From Carnegiea gigantea (Eukaryota; Streptophyta; Magnoliopsida; Caryophyllales; Cactaceae), in NCBI GenBank assembly GCA_029747015.1, contig JAKOGI010000123.1, forward strand, positions 1,072,001-1,136,000: a stretch of DNA of 64,000 nt. Direction: 5' to 3'. Of the stretch, positions 43,195-56,136 are shown piece after piece. A program made the translations under genes and the position numbers. The notes under the pieces were generated by a model. That model searched no databases, was not told where the DNA came from, and saw nothing but the letters and a program-made list of their open reading frames with translations. Each line of letters opens with the position of its first letter. Position 1 is the stretch's first letter.

Positions 43195-46100
43195 CTAGAA
43201 ACAGTAAGGTAATACATTAGGGCTCATAATGAGCAAGAACAAGGCAAAGGAGTAGAGATAGAGGGACAATTGAAGCACAACGGATGAAGACTGACCATTG
43301 ATATCGATAGAATCGACGGCGAGAGGCATGCCATCGCTGCTTAGGCTACACGATTGAGGATCGGAGTCTTCTGCATTCATCATTAGGGCTCTCATGACTG
43401 CTGTGACTGTTGATATGTATGCACCTCTGTTCTTGTTTAGAAGCCATGTTAGTCCCATTAGCTCGCAGTCTCTGCCACGCATCTTGCTCGTTCTGGCCTC
43501 TGATTTTGTTGCATTTTCTTTTCCATTTCCACCTTTCTTCAGCTGCACCAAAAAACAAAAAAGACATTCTCAATTGTCATCTACCAATAATGTTCAAAAG
43601 CGCCCAAGCGGCAATGCAGTGTGCCAATCCTCAACTCCTCTCCCCCCCCCCCCTCCAAGGGCACATCGGGGGTGGAGGGGGGATGCATGGAAAATTTCAA
43701 TCAGCTCAACTGGTACATTTATAAGAATGCTATAGGAATAATGCTGAAGCCTGAAGACATTCTTTCATCTGCCTTCTTAAGAAAAGAACTGTAAAAAAGA
43801 AGGTACTGCAGGACGGGGGAAGGACCGAAGGAGGAAGGGAAAAAACTTCAGCATCATCGTAATGCCAAGAATGCTGACTGGAATAAATTATATTGTAGAA
43901 ACTGCCCCTCCAAGGAAAACCCAAGGGCGTTCAGAGGTTATGGATGGTGGTCCAAAAAGGTAGAAATGGCTCTGGTTAGATTATCCAGCTTTGTTTTTTA
44001 ATATAGAAAATGGGGTACAGTGATGAAATTGTGAGCAGTGAGTTATGTAAAGTAATCAAACCAAAGTAGCAGACCTCACTACATGAAAATTTAAGCTGCA
44101 TACAAAAAGAATCACAAGGAGGTTCTTCATTTCTATGCTGAAAACATAGAGAAGAGTAAACAAATGTTGAAAATGGGATCTCAATTTTAACAAAAAGTGA
44201 TCTTGTATTACTCAGACTCTTCATTTCAGTCCATTTACCTACATTGCACATTCAACACTGTCTTTTTGTTCTTTTTTCTTTTTCTGTTGAGGGGCGGAGT
44301 TGGGGTGAACAAGCAAAATGGTCGAATTTGACACTTGAACACAAGGCGGTAGGCACATCTATTTTGAGTTTGTGTAGATAGCTTCATTTCATTATCCATC
44401 CTAAAAGAAACATCTCCCATGAAAATGTAGGTGGATTGAAGAAAAAGAATGAGAGGAAAAAGGTCAGAGGAGAACAAGAGCACTTTAAGAACAGGAAACT
44501 CCATAATCAAAAGTGATGCATCTATTTGAGCACAGTAAAAGGTGCATTGTGGTTTGTGGGTAACACATATTATCAGCGCAATTTTCATGTCCTGATTCCA
44601 GCACAAAAGCATAACGAAAAATTATCACTCAGTTCTTTTTCCCCCTGCACAAAGTACTGAGATTGCTTTCCCTTTCCTCAAACTCAATGATTTCAATGAC
44701 ACCAAGACTCCACTACCAAATGTAATGTTAGTTATACGGACAAATCCATGTGCTAAAATACTATTCTAATTGAGACATGCAGTATAAACAATATACTTGA
44801 AGCTAGCAAGTCTTATTTGAGAAGATAAAGGCATCTGGCTGTATGTACATGTATACGCTGACAATCATTGCCAAAAGCACTCTAACAACAACAAACCTAA
44901 TGTCAATCCTGCATTCCTGCCTAAACAGGGCATGGAGAGATCCACATCTATCAACTTCGCACAGTAACAAAGCACCTCAATCAGCCAGATGTCTCCATTG
45001 CAAATCTTAGGACAAGCATTTCCTCCTAATTGGGTGAGCTTTAACCCAGCCCGAATCCTTCCCCCTCTAACTCTTGAATCCAGACTCGACTGTACCTTCG
45101 CAGCTTCACTAGTCCACTCGTAGAATGGTGGCCCACCCCCCCCCTCCCCAAAAAGGGGTAATCATCAGTATTTATGGCCATAATCATTCAACATAATATC
45201 ATTTGATTGTTTTGTCTTGAGTACAAAAGTACTGAAGGATCATGTGACAATTTAACCAGAGATCTTTCAGGGATATGATGGTGATGATGAACCTAACAAA
45301 ACTTAAATTGTTGTATATTAGAGAATGCAACTCTATAGTATTTATGTAACTAAGCCTCCCCCGGCCCCCAAAAGGACAAAATTTCCTATTCAACTAAATT
45401 TACAGAACCAAATATTTCTGTTTTTGGTTTTAAATCATCATTTGTCAAATGTCAATAATTGAGGATGAGATGATTAACAGATTCGCAAATTCCAGATTAT
45501 AAGTTGGCGGTGAGGAAATAATGATTGGACTTTGGTTATCCTTTTCGTAGCAAAATTGTAAGCTCGTGAATGTACATTATCAGAAAATGACTTGGGAGAG
45601 TCCAAATAAAGACAATACAGAATTTGACAAATCGCAGCAAATTTAGCATACCATACAAAATCTAAGGGGACAATTTTCACAAAAATCACAGCTAATCTTG
45701 TTCTTTGTCTAATGCCACCCTTAAACCACGAGCAAATTATTATAAAGTGCAGGATCATGCATCATTCATGGACTTCATAAGTAAAGGGAAATCCAAAACC
45801 CCCCCCCCCTTTCAAAATCAAACCTATCAAGGACCGGGTGATCCCAGGTGTTTAATTGGCTGAAACTATAGATGACATTGATCTAGGGCCATCTAATAAC
45901 TGTCCCCAGACCCAACGAAAAAAGATTAACACTAGTTGTAGGCCTTTTTTATGTGGATGAATAATTTTCAATATTTTCGAAATTCTCATTCGTGGTATAT
46001 CAATCAGACAAAGGTCCAACTATCAAAAGCCACAGACTGCTATTTCATAATTCAATTTGAGAATGTGATCATGATTCATTAATCCAAATGCTCATAGAAT

Positions 46101-47038
46101 GGCAAACTCAATTTCACTTTCATAGCTCAATCAGGGATGTGATCTATGATCAAGAAAAACCCAATACTCGCAGAATCGCAAACTCCAGAAGGAAATTCAA
46201 CAGTTAAAATTCTCCAGAACCAAACCTAACCTAATCAATCAAACCCTAAATCAACAACCAAACAATCCAAAATCAATTCAAGAGCATCATAAAGAAAGAG
46301 AGAAAGTACCATGTAGAGAGAATCCAAGCATTTAGAGCACCTCTTAAGCTCCGAATATCGATGGCTGCCATCAGTAGCATTTCCACTTCCACTCAAGCAA
46401 TCTCTCTCCAACCTCTCCACCCTCTCATCTCCGACCAACTCCCCTCCGTCGGAAACCCAAAACGACTGAGGACAGCTTAAAGGATGAAGCCGAATCCCAC
46501 AGTAGCAGTAAACGACGTCGCACGTCGCATTCGGCCTCACCAACTCCACCCCTTTCTCTCTCATCTCCTTCTCCAACCCATCCACACACGTCTCCGAGTC
46601 ATCCGGCAACAAAGGCATGTCATACGACGTCGTTTGTTCGTTCCTCTTCTTCTTCTGCTGCTCTGCTCCACCGCCGAGGGCCGTGGCGGAATATGCGGAG
46701 AACAGCCAGGCGGCAAGAACAGGGCAGCACTTGTCTCGCCGGAGCTGGTCGCCGGGGTTGACGCAGGAGGACCTGACGGCGGGGAAGAAGGCCGAGGGGA
46801 GGCGGAGAGGGCATCCGGCGACGGCGGACTGCTCCGGCGAGGAAGGGATGGTCGCCGGCGGGGATGGGGTGGGGTGGAAGGGCTGTTGTTGTTGTTGTTG
46901 TTGGATGTTGACTGGGTCTGGGTTGGGCAGGATGGGCAGTGCGGGCAGGGCGGGCAGGAGAACGAGAAGTAGAGAGAAGAGCATGGGCAGCGACAACGGC
47001 GGTGCTGCTGGCGGTTGTGGTGGTGGTGGGTGGGACAT
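43195..47038 (-). CDS. SPARK-domain GPI-anchored protein (At4g28100-like)
   Basis: A cell-surface protein of unknown function with a SPARK-type cysteine-rich domain. Two exons: 46310-47038 and 43195-43542 (GT..AG intron of 2767 bp, phase 0), giving 358 aa. I chose the ATG at 47036-47038, because a hydrophobic signal segment (LPMLFSLLLVLLPALPALP) follows at residues 18-36. An in-frame ATG 39 codons upstream (47155) is possible but would bury the signal. A Q7 run and Pro-rich linker precede the domain. The SPARK region is about residues 76-243, with CPLRLPSAFF, CCPVLAAWLFSAYSATAL, MPLLPDDSETC, TCDVVYCYCGIRLHPLSCPQ and CSKCLDSLY, plus NAT/NATD glycosylation sites. Exon 2 adds RDCELMGLTWLLNKNRGAY and DPQSCSLSSDGMPLAVDS. 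The hydrophobic C-terminus (LSLYLYSFALFLLIM) fits a GPI signal. Confidence 0.88.
43543..46309 (-). other. Intron of the SPARK-domain gene
   Basis: A 2767-bp intron: donor GTAC at 46309-46306 (minus strand), acceptor TGCAG ending at 43543. It contains C-runs at 43642-43653, 45136-45144 and 45799-45809. Open frames within it (for example 44235-44612 and 45474-45758) have no family motif. Confidence 0.8.
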
Positions 47039-50000
47039 TGCTCTAACAGAATGAGTGCTTGAGAGAGTGAAGGAGGAGAGAGAGTGAAGGGTGGAATGGA
47101 ATGGAATAAAGGTGGGCATGGAGGAAAGAATTGAAGAGGGAGTGCCAACTGCCAAGGTTAAAACTTTATTATTAAAGGGCTATAAAGTTTAGTGGGGATG
47201 GCTAATTGCTAATTAGGGAGCCTTGTTAAAAGTAGAAATAAGTAATAACCGATGGGTGGGTAATTTTGGTTGTTTTGGTATGTTTAAGGGGTTTAATCAT
47301 GTTTAGTGCTTTTAGTCAATGAGGATTAGTATAGTGAATCAAATTTAACATTATATTAAATGTTGCCTTAGATTATCACTTTGATTCTTGCCTTCTCTAT
47401 TGTGACTTTAAGGTAGAAATTAATTGAATTGATTGATAAAGATTTGAGAGTTAGTCTCGTAAGAAACTCAAAAAGTTTGAGTCAAAAAATAAGTTGAGTA
47501 GGCTTGGATTTGAACTCGATCTAGGAATGAGTTGGGTCAATATTAAAGAAACCTGCCTTTGCTATGCTTGTAAAGCTGATAAGCGGAAAAAATAATTTAA
47601 GGGTTATGATTTGTATTCTAGCCTCCCCCAACCCCCCCAAAAAAAAAAAAATACTTAACATACAATACAAAGACAATCATGAACCTATTCTTCACTAAAA
47701 ATTACTTCGTTACTGTTGTGCATATAGATCTCACATATTCACAATCATTATTGCCACTATTATAGTAAATTTCATATTGTTTACACTTTCACCAGCTCTT
47801 CACCTCTATTACTTTACAATCTCATGCCATTGTCTAAGTTTGGTTAGACATTCTTTTACCATCTCAAGATTTAAACTCATTTTAGTTTTAATGTTGTGGA
47901 CATTTGAGTTCAATTTCAATTGGTTCATATTAATAACAAAACCAATGAAAAAGTGGGAAGCACTTGCTTGTGGAGTTTTCTAAATACAAGTTGTTTTCAA
48001 GGTTAGCTGAGCTTGGATCTTGTATGAGGTTGAAGCAAGCTTAATCAAGCTAAGTTTAAGCCAAGCATTGGCCAAAATGATCTTTTATAGTGGCAAAGAC
48101 CAAGCCTTGTGTCCGTTCTACTATTTCAAATAAAATTCAAATACTTATCGGACCCAAATTGAAAATTCATTGAAAACTTTAATTTTAGAAGATTATAACT
48201 TGTAATTCAAACTAACGAAGACCATCGTATGCTTTATTGGTGAATTATGGATACCCGCATCAACAAAAAGTGCAAGCATAATCATGGAGTAAAACACAAA
48301 TTTTTTTTTTCCAATTAAAAAGAGTTTAATGCAATTTTAATTCTAAGCTAGCTCGTTAGTCATTACAAGTGAATCAACTAGTCATTTATGAAGCACCACA
48401 ACACAGACAAGAGTTACAAGGGATGATACTAATCAGTTACTGAAATTCCTGCATTTCTCAATGTGGCAATTGAAGAAATCAATAAGAAAAGAAAAGAAAA
48501 ATAGAAATTATCTTTGCTTAAGCCTGATCAAACACCACCAAATGCCAGATCATATATTAAGGAGGATTTTGACGTTGAATTTGTGGTTTATTGCTGGATT
48601 GACTAGGAGGGACCCACTAATAGTTAGTACAAATTTCAAGTAAGAATGAGGCTTTTAAACAATAACATAACTATAGGTATACATTTAAAGACTTCACCTA
48701 CTTTGCCCAATTATTTTTCTTCCCCCACTGATACTCACTTCCTTGACCAAGCAGAGACACCATGGAAACAGCATGCCCTAATGGGTTGTGACAGGTCATA
48801 TGCAATGTCAAGATATGAATGTTAAAGAATCATATTGATAGGTATAAATGAAATGCCACGGCAGGACAATGGTAAGTATTAGGGGCAGGCAATGGAGTAT
48901 GTCAGGTTGGATTAGGGCCAACCCGTTTCCAAAATGGATAGGGTAAGGTCACGGTTGGATAGCTAATGATTTGAGTCGAATCAGGCCTTTTATGTAAATA
49001 AATAGATAGGGTCGGGTCAGCCCCATGGGCGACCTGCCTTTGGCATATTTTGAGGTGGATCAAATTTGCAAAAAAAAATCTTTGTAATAATAATTATTAT
49101 ACATAAAGCATTGGTAATAAATTTAACTAATTGTAGCATTAAATTAGTGTGACAAGTAAGTTGAAAAAGAAACGGATCCTTAAACGAACCGTTAATAGGT
49201 TGACCAGGTCCGACCTCTTAATATGGTCTAATGGGCTCATTATTGACTTAGCCTTTTATTGACCATATTTTAAATAGGTTAACCAATTTAGTTCAATAGA
49301 TATCCGATCCGTTATCCACCCTTAATCAGAACACAACCGTAAATGGGTACCTAGCATTCCTTTTTAAATTGCACCTATGTACCACAGTTATTTCTACTTA
49401 ATGGGCTTGGGCTTGGGCTTGGGCTTAGGCTTGTCTTCGACTCAGTTGGCACGTTGATCATTGGTCCAAAGTACTGGGCTTTTGCTATAGACTAAGAGGC
49501 AATGGCCCATACAACAGAGCTGCTAACTATGACTTGGCCTCTTTGGCTATTTAACTTCCAATCAGAAATACAACAATGAGCCGACATTAAGTTAGTTTCA
49601 CTGATTTGATACTTGTTCTCCTTAAATAAGATTTATTTATTTAGTTTAATTGAAAATAGAGTTTTATATATGAGTCTTATAAATGCAGAAAAGTTATAAT
49701 GAGATAGTTCTATCTCTTATAAGCCAAACATTTTCTTAACTCGAGTTAAACAAAATATCAAATATCCACCCAAAAAAAAAAAAATGCAATGATGAATCAA
49801 TTCAATTATTACTTTGTAGAGTTCTACCGGTTGTAACACACCTTTTGAGCCTTTTGTCTTAGTAGAAAGTACAATGTACAATATTCCTACCAAAAAAGCA
49901 TGGGAAAAAGCAGTAGAATCTGCATGACTTTAGGATGTTCCCCAACTCAGATTTAGCTTAGCCTGAGTCTCTTAGTTTGAGGGAGAAAGACAAGTAAAGG

Positions 50001-50126
50001 GTTCAAATCTACTAGAATGGCCAACCCTTCATCCAATGCCAATGGTGGTAAAAACGCAGAATGCATGCTTTCTGTATGTACAAATTTACATGCTTTCACA
50101 GATTCCTAATTTGATCAGTAAATGCA
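47039..50126. other. Intergenic between divergent SPARK and DRB genes
   Basis: It holds the upstream regions of both genes. A C7A13 run lies at 47632-47651. A GC-richer stretch 48880-49330 (GGGTCGGGTC, AGGTTGACCAGGTCCGACC) resembles a common plant non-autonomous repeat; I cannot set its ends. Four tandem TGGGCT units lie at 49402-49425. No gene is supported; a 60-codon frame at 48461-48643 has no motif. Confidence 0.45.
49402..49425 (+). promoter_or_regulatory. Four tandem TGGGCT (site II-type) motifs
   Basis: TGGGCT occurs four times in perfect 6-bp register, about 700 bp upstream of the dsRNA-binding protein start. A fifth copy is at 49475-49480. TGGGCY is the site II element bound by TCP factors in plants. 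Whether this array acts as a promoter element or is just a hexamer microsatellite cannot be told from sequence. Confidence 0.4.
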
Positions 50127-50129
50127 GGA

Positions 50130-51504
50130 ATGTCAAGACCAAGAGAGCCTCCAATGTACAAGAATAAGTTACAAGAATACACTCAGAAACTCGGCTTGCC
50201 ATTCCCAGCTTATCGAACAGCCAATGAGGGATTTCAACATGCTCCGAAATTCAGGTCCACTGTCTTTGTTGATGGTGCAGAGTATACATCTAGGCAGACA
50301 TTTCGACGACTCAAAGAGGCTGAGCAGGATGCTGCTAAATTGGCTTATGAGTGCATTATGAGCAATGCAGAACAGTTTGGTACCAAACCCCTCCTTGATC
50401 AGGTACATTTAAGTCAATGCGAGTATATTTGGATTCTTTTTTTCTGCCCTGCCCTCTTTTAGTAACTTCATTTTGAGTTCTAAGGGTTGAGATCAAAGAA
50501 AATTAGGGTAACTAGATATAAGTTCATCTTCTAATATAAAGTTCATCTCTGGTAAATAGGACGGATTTACAGATCAATGTTACTTACTAAAATGCATTGT
50601 AGGATCCAAAATCAAACAAATTAGTGCTGCATGGACTGGCATTTAAGAAGCAGTGGGACATCCCCAAATACAGCACTACGCTTTCAGAATCACAAGGATC
50701 ATTGCCTGTTTATGTGTCCACTGTGATAGCTGGAGGGAAAAGTTTTAGTGGTGATGGAGGGAGAAACAAGAGAGAGGCTGAACAGTTTGCTGCTCGAACT
50801 GCTCTTCAATCACTGCTGCGTAAGCATTCATTAGTTTTCATGTTTCGATATGCTATCATGGGTCTAGTCTAATTTCGAATCCTTCAATCAGTAATTGAGT
50901 ATGGGTTAGTTTTGTCAGATACGAATAAAATTGTCGAATGACATAGTATCAAACTACTACAGTTTGCCCATTCCATTTGGAAGCATCTCTTATAATGAAC
51001 GTTGATCTTGCTCAATCTTGAGGATACTCTCAAGTGACAATATGCAACCATGAGCCTGTACAGTGTCAGTCACCCCCAGACTTCATTTCTTCTGTTCTTA
51101 AGGAGGTGATTGCATCATTGCAGGGTACACAATGCTATGATTTATTTTTTTTTTTTTTGGGGGGTTCTTCTTTTCTTTGTGCTCTGTAGGAACTGAATCG
51201 AGCAGCGCACTTGCAAACCAAACAATGAGCAAGAAAAGATGCTATGATCCACAAGTGAAAGTTGGCTTTACAGACTTCAAGCAGAAGAAATTAATAAGCA
51301 ATCCAGGTGATGCACTGTAATATTCATTCTGATCTTTGGTTGTCTTTTCTAATCTGAACTAAGTTCTCTGTTCACTGTTATACTGAAGCCTTTTTTTTAT
51401 GAGTCTGATATGGTGCTTGCATCCATGTGTGTATGTCAGCTCCTCGGCCCCCGAAACCTGGAATGGCACAGCAACCTGGGTTCAGGAGAAAGCTTGGCAG
51501 CTAG
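50130..51504 (+). CDS. Double-stranded RNA-binding protein, two dsRBDs
   Basis: DRB-type protein that binds dsRNA; relatives assist Dicer-like proteins in small-RNA biogenesis. Four exons: 50130-50402, 50603-50819, 51190-51306, 51440-51504 (672 nt, phases 0, 1, 1), 223 aa. The start MSRPREPPMYKNKLQEY is typical; AATGCAG|GA just upstream looks like an acceptor, so a leader intron is likely. The first dsRBD is about residues 9-77 (MYKNKLQEYTQKLGLPFPAY, HAPKFRSTVFVDG, AEQDAAKLA). The second is about 95-163 (LHGLAFKKQWDIPKY, VYVSTVIAGGKSFSG, KREAEQFAARTALQSLL). The C-tail (about 60 aa) is short and basic, ending KPGMAQQPGFRRKLGS. It is much shorter than Arabidopsis DRB4, so I give no symbol. Both domains appear intact. 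Confidence 0.9.
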
Positions 51505-51746
51505 CTTCGTCGAGACCAAATCAGAGGAAGTAAAACTTCAACTTGTTGTCTAGTTTGGTTTGCACCTTTTAGAAGTTGCACAGGTGAGACTGTACAGTGT
51601 GGTTTCTAGTAGCCAAAAAAAAAAAAAAAAAAAAAAAAGAGACAGACTTCATGTAGACTTTGTGTGTGTGTTTGGGTTCTAATACATGTAGGCCAGGAAT
51701 GGTGGGCAAATTATTATACACACCTGAGAGTATGTACTTCTATTGT

Positions 51747-51817
<71 letters not shown>

Positions 51818-52517
51818 ACATTTTTCAACATGTGTTTGTTATATGAGCAGTTATTAACATATATTTTACTTATGTGGCTTTCAGAAGTATATATGCCCGA
51901 GTGTATAGTATAGGTTTTGGGAATGGTGACAGTTGAGCCATTGTGTTTGCAGTATTGTCTTTCCTTTTTGGGGGGATTTTATCGTTGAATTATAGAGATC
52001 TTGTTAGGGTGTACTAAAACTCAACTTAAAGCTAGTCAAGTAGTGTCAGTGCTAAAATTCAAACTAGTCCGATGACTTAAAATCATCGTGAAATAACCAG
52101 CAAATAACTAGAAATTGGGAGACGGAGACACTTTCAAATGAAGTTGTATCACCTAATCGACCACAAAAAGACAAAGAAATATAAGAGATCTCTCTTTAGT
52201 ATATGAAGATTAACATGACATGCTAGCCACAACAACTAGTGTACATACAACAACATAACAACATGAAAGATCCAATAATGACAAACTATAAATAAACCAG
52301 ATCCTAGTACTTATACTGTATACACATCTATATATATATAATATATATATATATTATATAGATATATATATATATATATATATATATGATATATGATATA
52401 TGTATCATAAGTAACCTATGAATATACTTGTAGAGTTTTATGTTTGTTTAATAAAAATACACATAGCAACATAATATAATTAGAAGAAATGTTATTAATT
52501 TGGTATTTATGTTAATT
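51505..52517. other. DRB 3' flank with low-complexity repeats
   Basis: A 24-A run (51616-51639), a copy of the palindrome-ended repeat (about 51713-51905, carrying AT and GT microsatellite expansions at 51751-51818) and long AT-rich tracts (52330-52402). This is the convergent 3' space between the dsRNA-binding protein gene and MFT. Confidence 0.6.
51713..51905 (+). repeat. Palindrome-ended dispersed repeat, copy D (expanded)
   Basis: It matches copies A-C at ACATTTTTCAACATGTGTTTG, TTATATGAGCAGTTATTAAC and ATATTTTACTTATGTGGCTT, with an AT/GT microsatellite inserted. Its ends are eroded. Confidence 0.5.
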
Positions 52518-55500
52518 TTAACGTTTCTTGTTGGCAGGCTCCTTCTGGGCATTGAAGTAGACAGTCGCAACAGGGAGGCCCAGCCCATATCGAGCCGCAA
52601 AGAGGCGAGTGCGGAAGTTGGCCCGGTTGTTGAGCGGCTCAACTGATGAGCCCAATGGGTGCTTTTGCTCGAATAGGACCAGTATGTACCGGTGTATTCC
52701 CACCGGTGGCCTTGGCCCCATATATGGAACGACCTCATTCCCTGTTTTACCATTACAAAACAGCACACTTGTGTCAGTTACCAAATGCGGGAGGGTATAG
52801 AGTCCTAATAACGTTCAGTATGAATCTCGCTTTAGCTGGATTCATGGATACTTAGGCCGACCCTTTGTAATGACTTATTATAAGCGAAAAAATTTGACCA
52901 AGTGAAACCGAAACTATCTTATTTTTATTTTAAAGTTTAATTTCCTTTTTTAAAAAGTGATTATCAGTGGGTCAAATCAGTTGGTCAAAACCTCTACCCA
53001 AGCTCAACCCTCATCATAGTCGGGTACCTCTAATTTGAGGCTTGGAGCAGATTAGACCCTGATCCGTTGATTAGGCCTACCACAAATTAACAAGCAACAC
53101 AAATCTACACAAGATTTGGTGAGACAGATGGCATACATGCAATGGGCAATATGTCTAACAAAAATGCTTTTGCCATATGTGTTGGAGATTAATCTAGATA
53201 AGAAAGATTTTTCTTAAGAGTCAAAAAGCAATGCTTCTTAATTTAGCCTAACCTATAACCTACCAAAACATGTGGTGGGAAAAAAGTAAAGTAATAAAGC
53301 ATCAAAAAGAAGTAACTATAGCATGCCGGCTACGAGGGGAAGCTAAAATTTGGTTATAAATACGTGCATGGATTTTTATAGGAAAGTAGAATAGGAAGAG
53401 TGGAGCTAGAATCTATCATCAAAAAAATTTTGAATCACATACTATAAAAAAAAAATAAAATTACATGTTATATATTTTATTACTCAATGTCATTGTGTCT
53501 GCATTTGCGAACTAAATTTTATCGGATGTTCTCGACGAGATTGGAAAGACGTACCATCTGCCGACTTTAACCGGTAAGAAATTTGATTTATAAATAGTTA
53601 GAATATATTTTCCTTTCAATAATAGTCCATATATTATACATGCATATTAATTTTACTAAAATATGTAGCTAATTCATGTGAAAATATATCAGCTGACAGC
53701 TGAAAATGTGTTTATTTATAAATATATTGTATCATCACATAGTTCTACCCACAAACTTAATCAATTTTGGGGTTATTTTATGTGTTTGGGGGTTCTTCTT
53801 AATTAATATTAACTTCATATCAATTGGTGAAGTTTATCTAATTTTATATCCATCAAGGGATCCCCCGGGGGGGGGGGCCTATTGGCTTAGGAAGACACTT
53901 GATCTATGGGAATATTCATCCTTTATCAAATAATTTAATTATTTATAAAATAATTTAATTATTTATTATTTATATAATTGTTTGTGCATGAACATACTTT
54001 TATTTAGAAAATAAATTTTCAAAACCTTCAAATCACAAGCTTTCTGGCATCTCATTTCTTCCATCACATATTTTTGAAAAAGCTAATGCGTCAAATATAA
54101 TTATAAAATAAAAAAACTTGTGTAGGTAATTAATATAATAAGTATTGGTAATATAGTCATGTTTTTTAGCGACAAATATTTATAGATCTTTCCAGTTTCT
54201 TAAAGCTATAAACGACTCCTTTGATCTTATAATTTTTTTTTTAGGTCTAGGTAATATAAGTTTTTTAAAAAATTCCGTTTAATGTTTTATTTTCTATTAT
54301 TTTTACCAAAGAAAGAAACTTTTCGATACCACTAATAGCAAAAAAGAGTTTTATTTTGAAATTTCTATTAAAAAAAAGAAACAAAAACCATGAAACTGAT
54401 AAGTGGGCGGCTAAATGAGTAGGAGGATTATGATGTGGTTCGATGCTGCCACGTGTATATATATGGTATATATGCCAAGTGACACGTATTGTTGCCGGCA
54501 AATAAACTATAGCACTATGCTCACATGTTCTTGAATTAGGCATCACAAGTGGCTTGAAGACAGGCATCACACGTTCAGCTAGTTTAGCTAGTAATGTTAC
54601 AGGCCATTGCGTCTAAATATGAATAATATGATAAATTTTATATAAGATAATTTTACTTAAAAGAGTATAAAACATATTTATTCATAAAAATGTATTTTGG
54701 ATAGTTCTGGAGATTGATCATCTGGGATGCAACATATTAATTAAGATCTTATGAATGCATTGTCCATAGACACACACGTAAATAAGGCCTATTTTTTTGT
54801 GGGTAAATTGAGGTGAGTAAAAGGTTAAAGTGGATTGAAGTAAGTTGAGGTAGATTGAAGTAGATTGAAATGAGTTGAAGTGGGTTGAATTTTTTTATAT
54901 GATAAATTGAATTTGGTTAAAATAGTGAAAGTAGATTGAAATAGGCTGAATTAGATTGAAGTAGGTCGAAGTTGGTCGAAGTGGGTTGAAGTAGGTTAAT
55001 GTTGGTATTTTGGAATTAACCCACGAAAAGAACCGGCCTTAAGTTTACGCCAGTGGAGTAGTGGCCCGATTGGCGCTGCTGCACTATAACCATCCTCCCT
55101 GCCTTGGTTCAATTTAGGAAAACTTCATTTGCATGTTTCGTGGTGAATAAAAGGGATGGTCAGAGCTTAGGTCTATGCAGCTTTTGCCTTCTTTTAGATC
55201 TATTGATCCACTGGAATGCCCGTAAAAAGGAGGCCCAATAGGTGACCCATGCTTATCACAAAAAAATGTGAACCTAGTTTATAATTATTCCGATTTATAA
55301 ATTTATATTTGAAGATGCCAAACAACAAAAATGAAGCACTGTATTTAAAAAGTTTAAAGAATACACGTATCAATTTCACTGTTGTTATTGTTTTCGTGGC
55401 TCTCTTCATCTTGGCTAATACATGGTATGAGTTGTTCTCATTAACCACATGGCGCATTTTTTTCCCCACATTATGTAAGTTTTGACATACGTGTGCTTAT

Positions 55501-56095
55501 ATATATTATGTAAGTTTTGACATACGTGTGCTTATATATAGGGGTGTGATAGACAAATTGTACTTATGATATAATAGTAAATATTCTTGTAAGAACACCA
55601 TCATCTTCTAATATGGGTCCCGTTTTCACCGGGTCTGAGAAAATTTAGATGTAGGCAGTCTTACTCTTTTTTCACATATAGTAAATATTCTTGTAACAAT
55701 TAAATATATTTCATTTATTATACTTCTAAGAGTATTTATTTCTATAAGTCACATGATACTCTTTTTTCACATATACTTGTTCTATATGGATGGTTTTAAT
55801 ATGTATACTTATATGACTAATGAGAGTGCGCATATTTTTGGAGTACGATATATGAATTAAAGCATATATATGTTGGTGAAATAGTAAGTCTTTTTGTAAT
55901 TGGAAAGCCGATCTCATGCATAATTATTAATTATTCTATAGATCCTTATCTAATTAGACAATAAATATATCTATATTTATTGAATAATTAATGTATATAA
56001 ACATGATTGTAAAAATAGAGTGACATGATAATAAGATGGAAAAACATGTTAATAGGTCTTGCATGAAACCCTACATTATCACCTAAGCTACTAGC

Positions 56096-56136
<41 letters not shown>

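Noticed and set aside
44235..44612. 125-codon minus-strand frame
   Set aside because: It lies inside the intron of the SPARK gene and has no recognisable motif or splice continuity.
46484..47148. Long overlapping frames (up to 195 codons) on both strands opposite or out of frame with the SPARK exon
   Set aside because: They are shadows caused by the GC-rich, stop-poor first exon; only the frame with signal peptide, cysteines and a spliced continuation makes a known protein.
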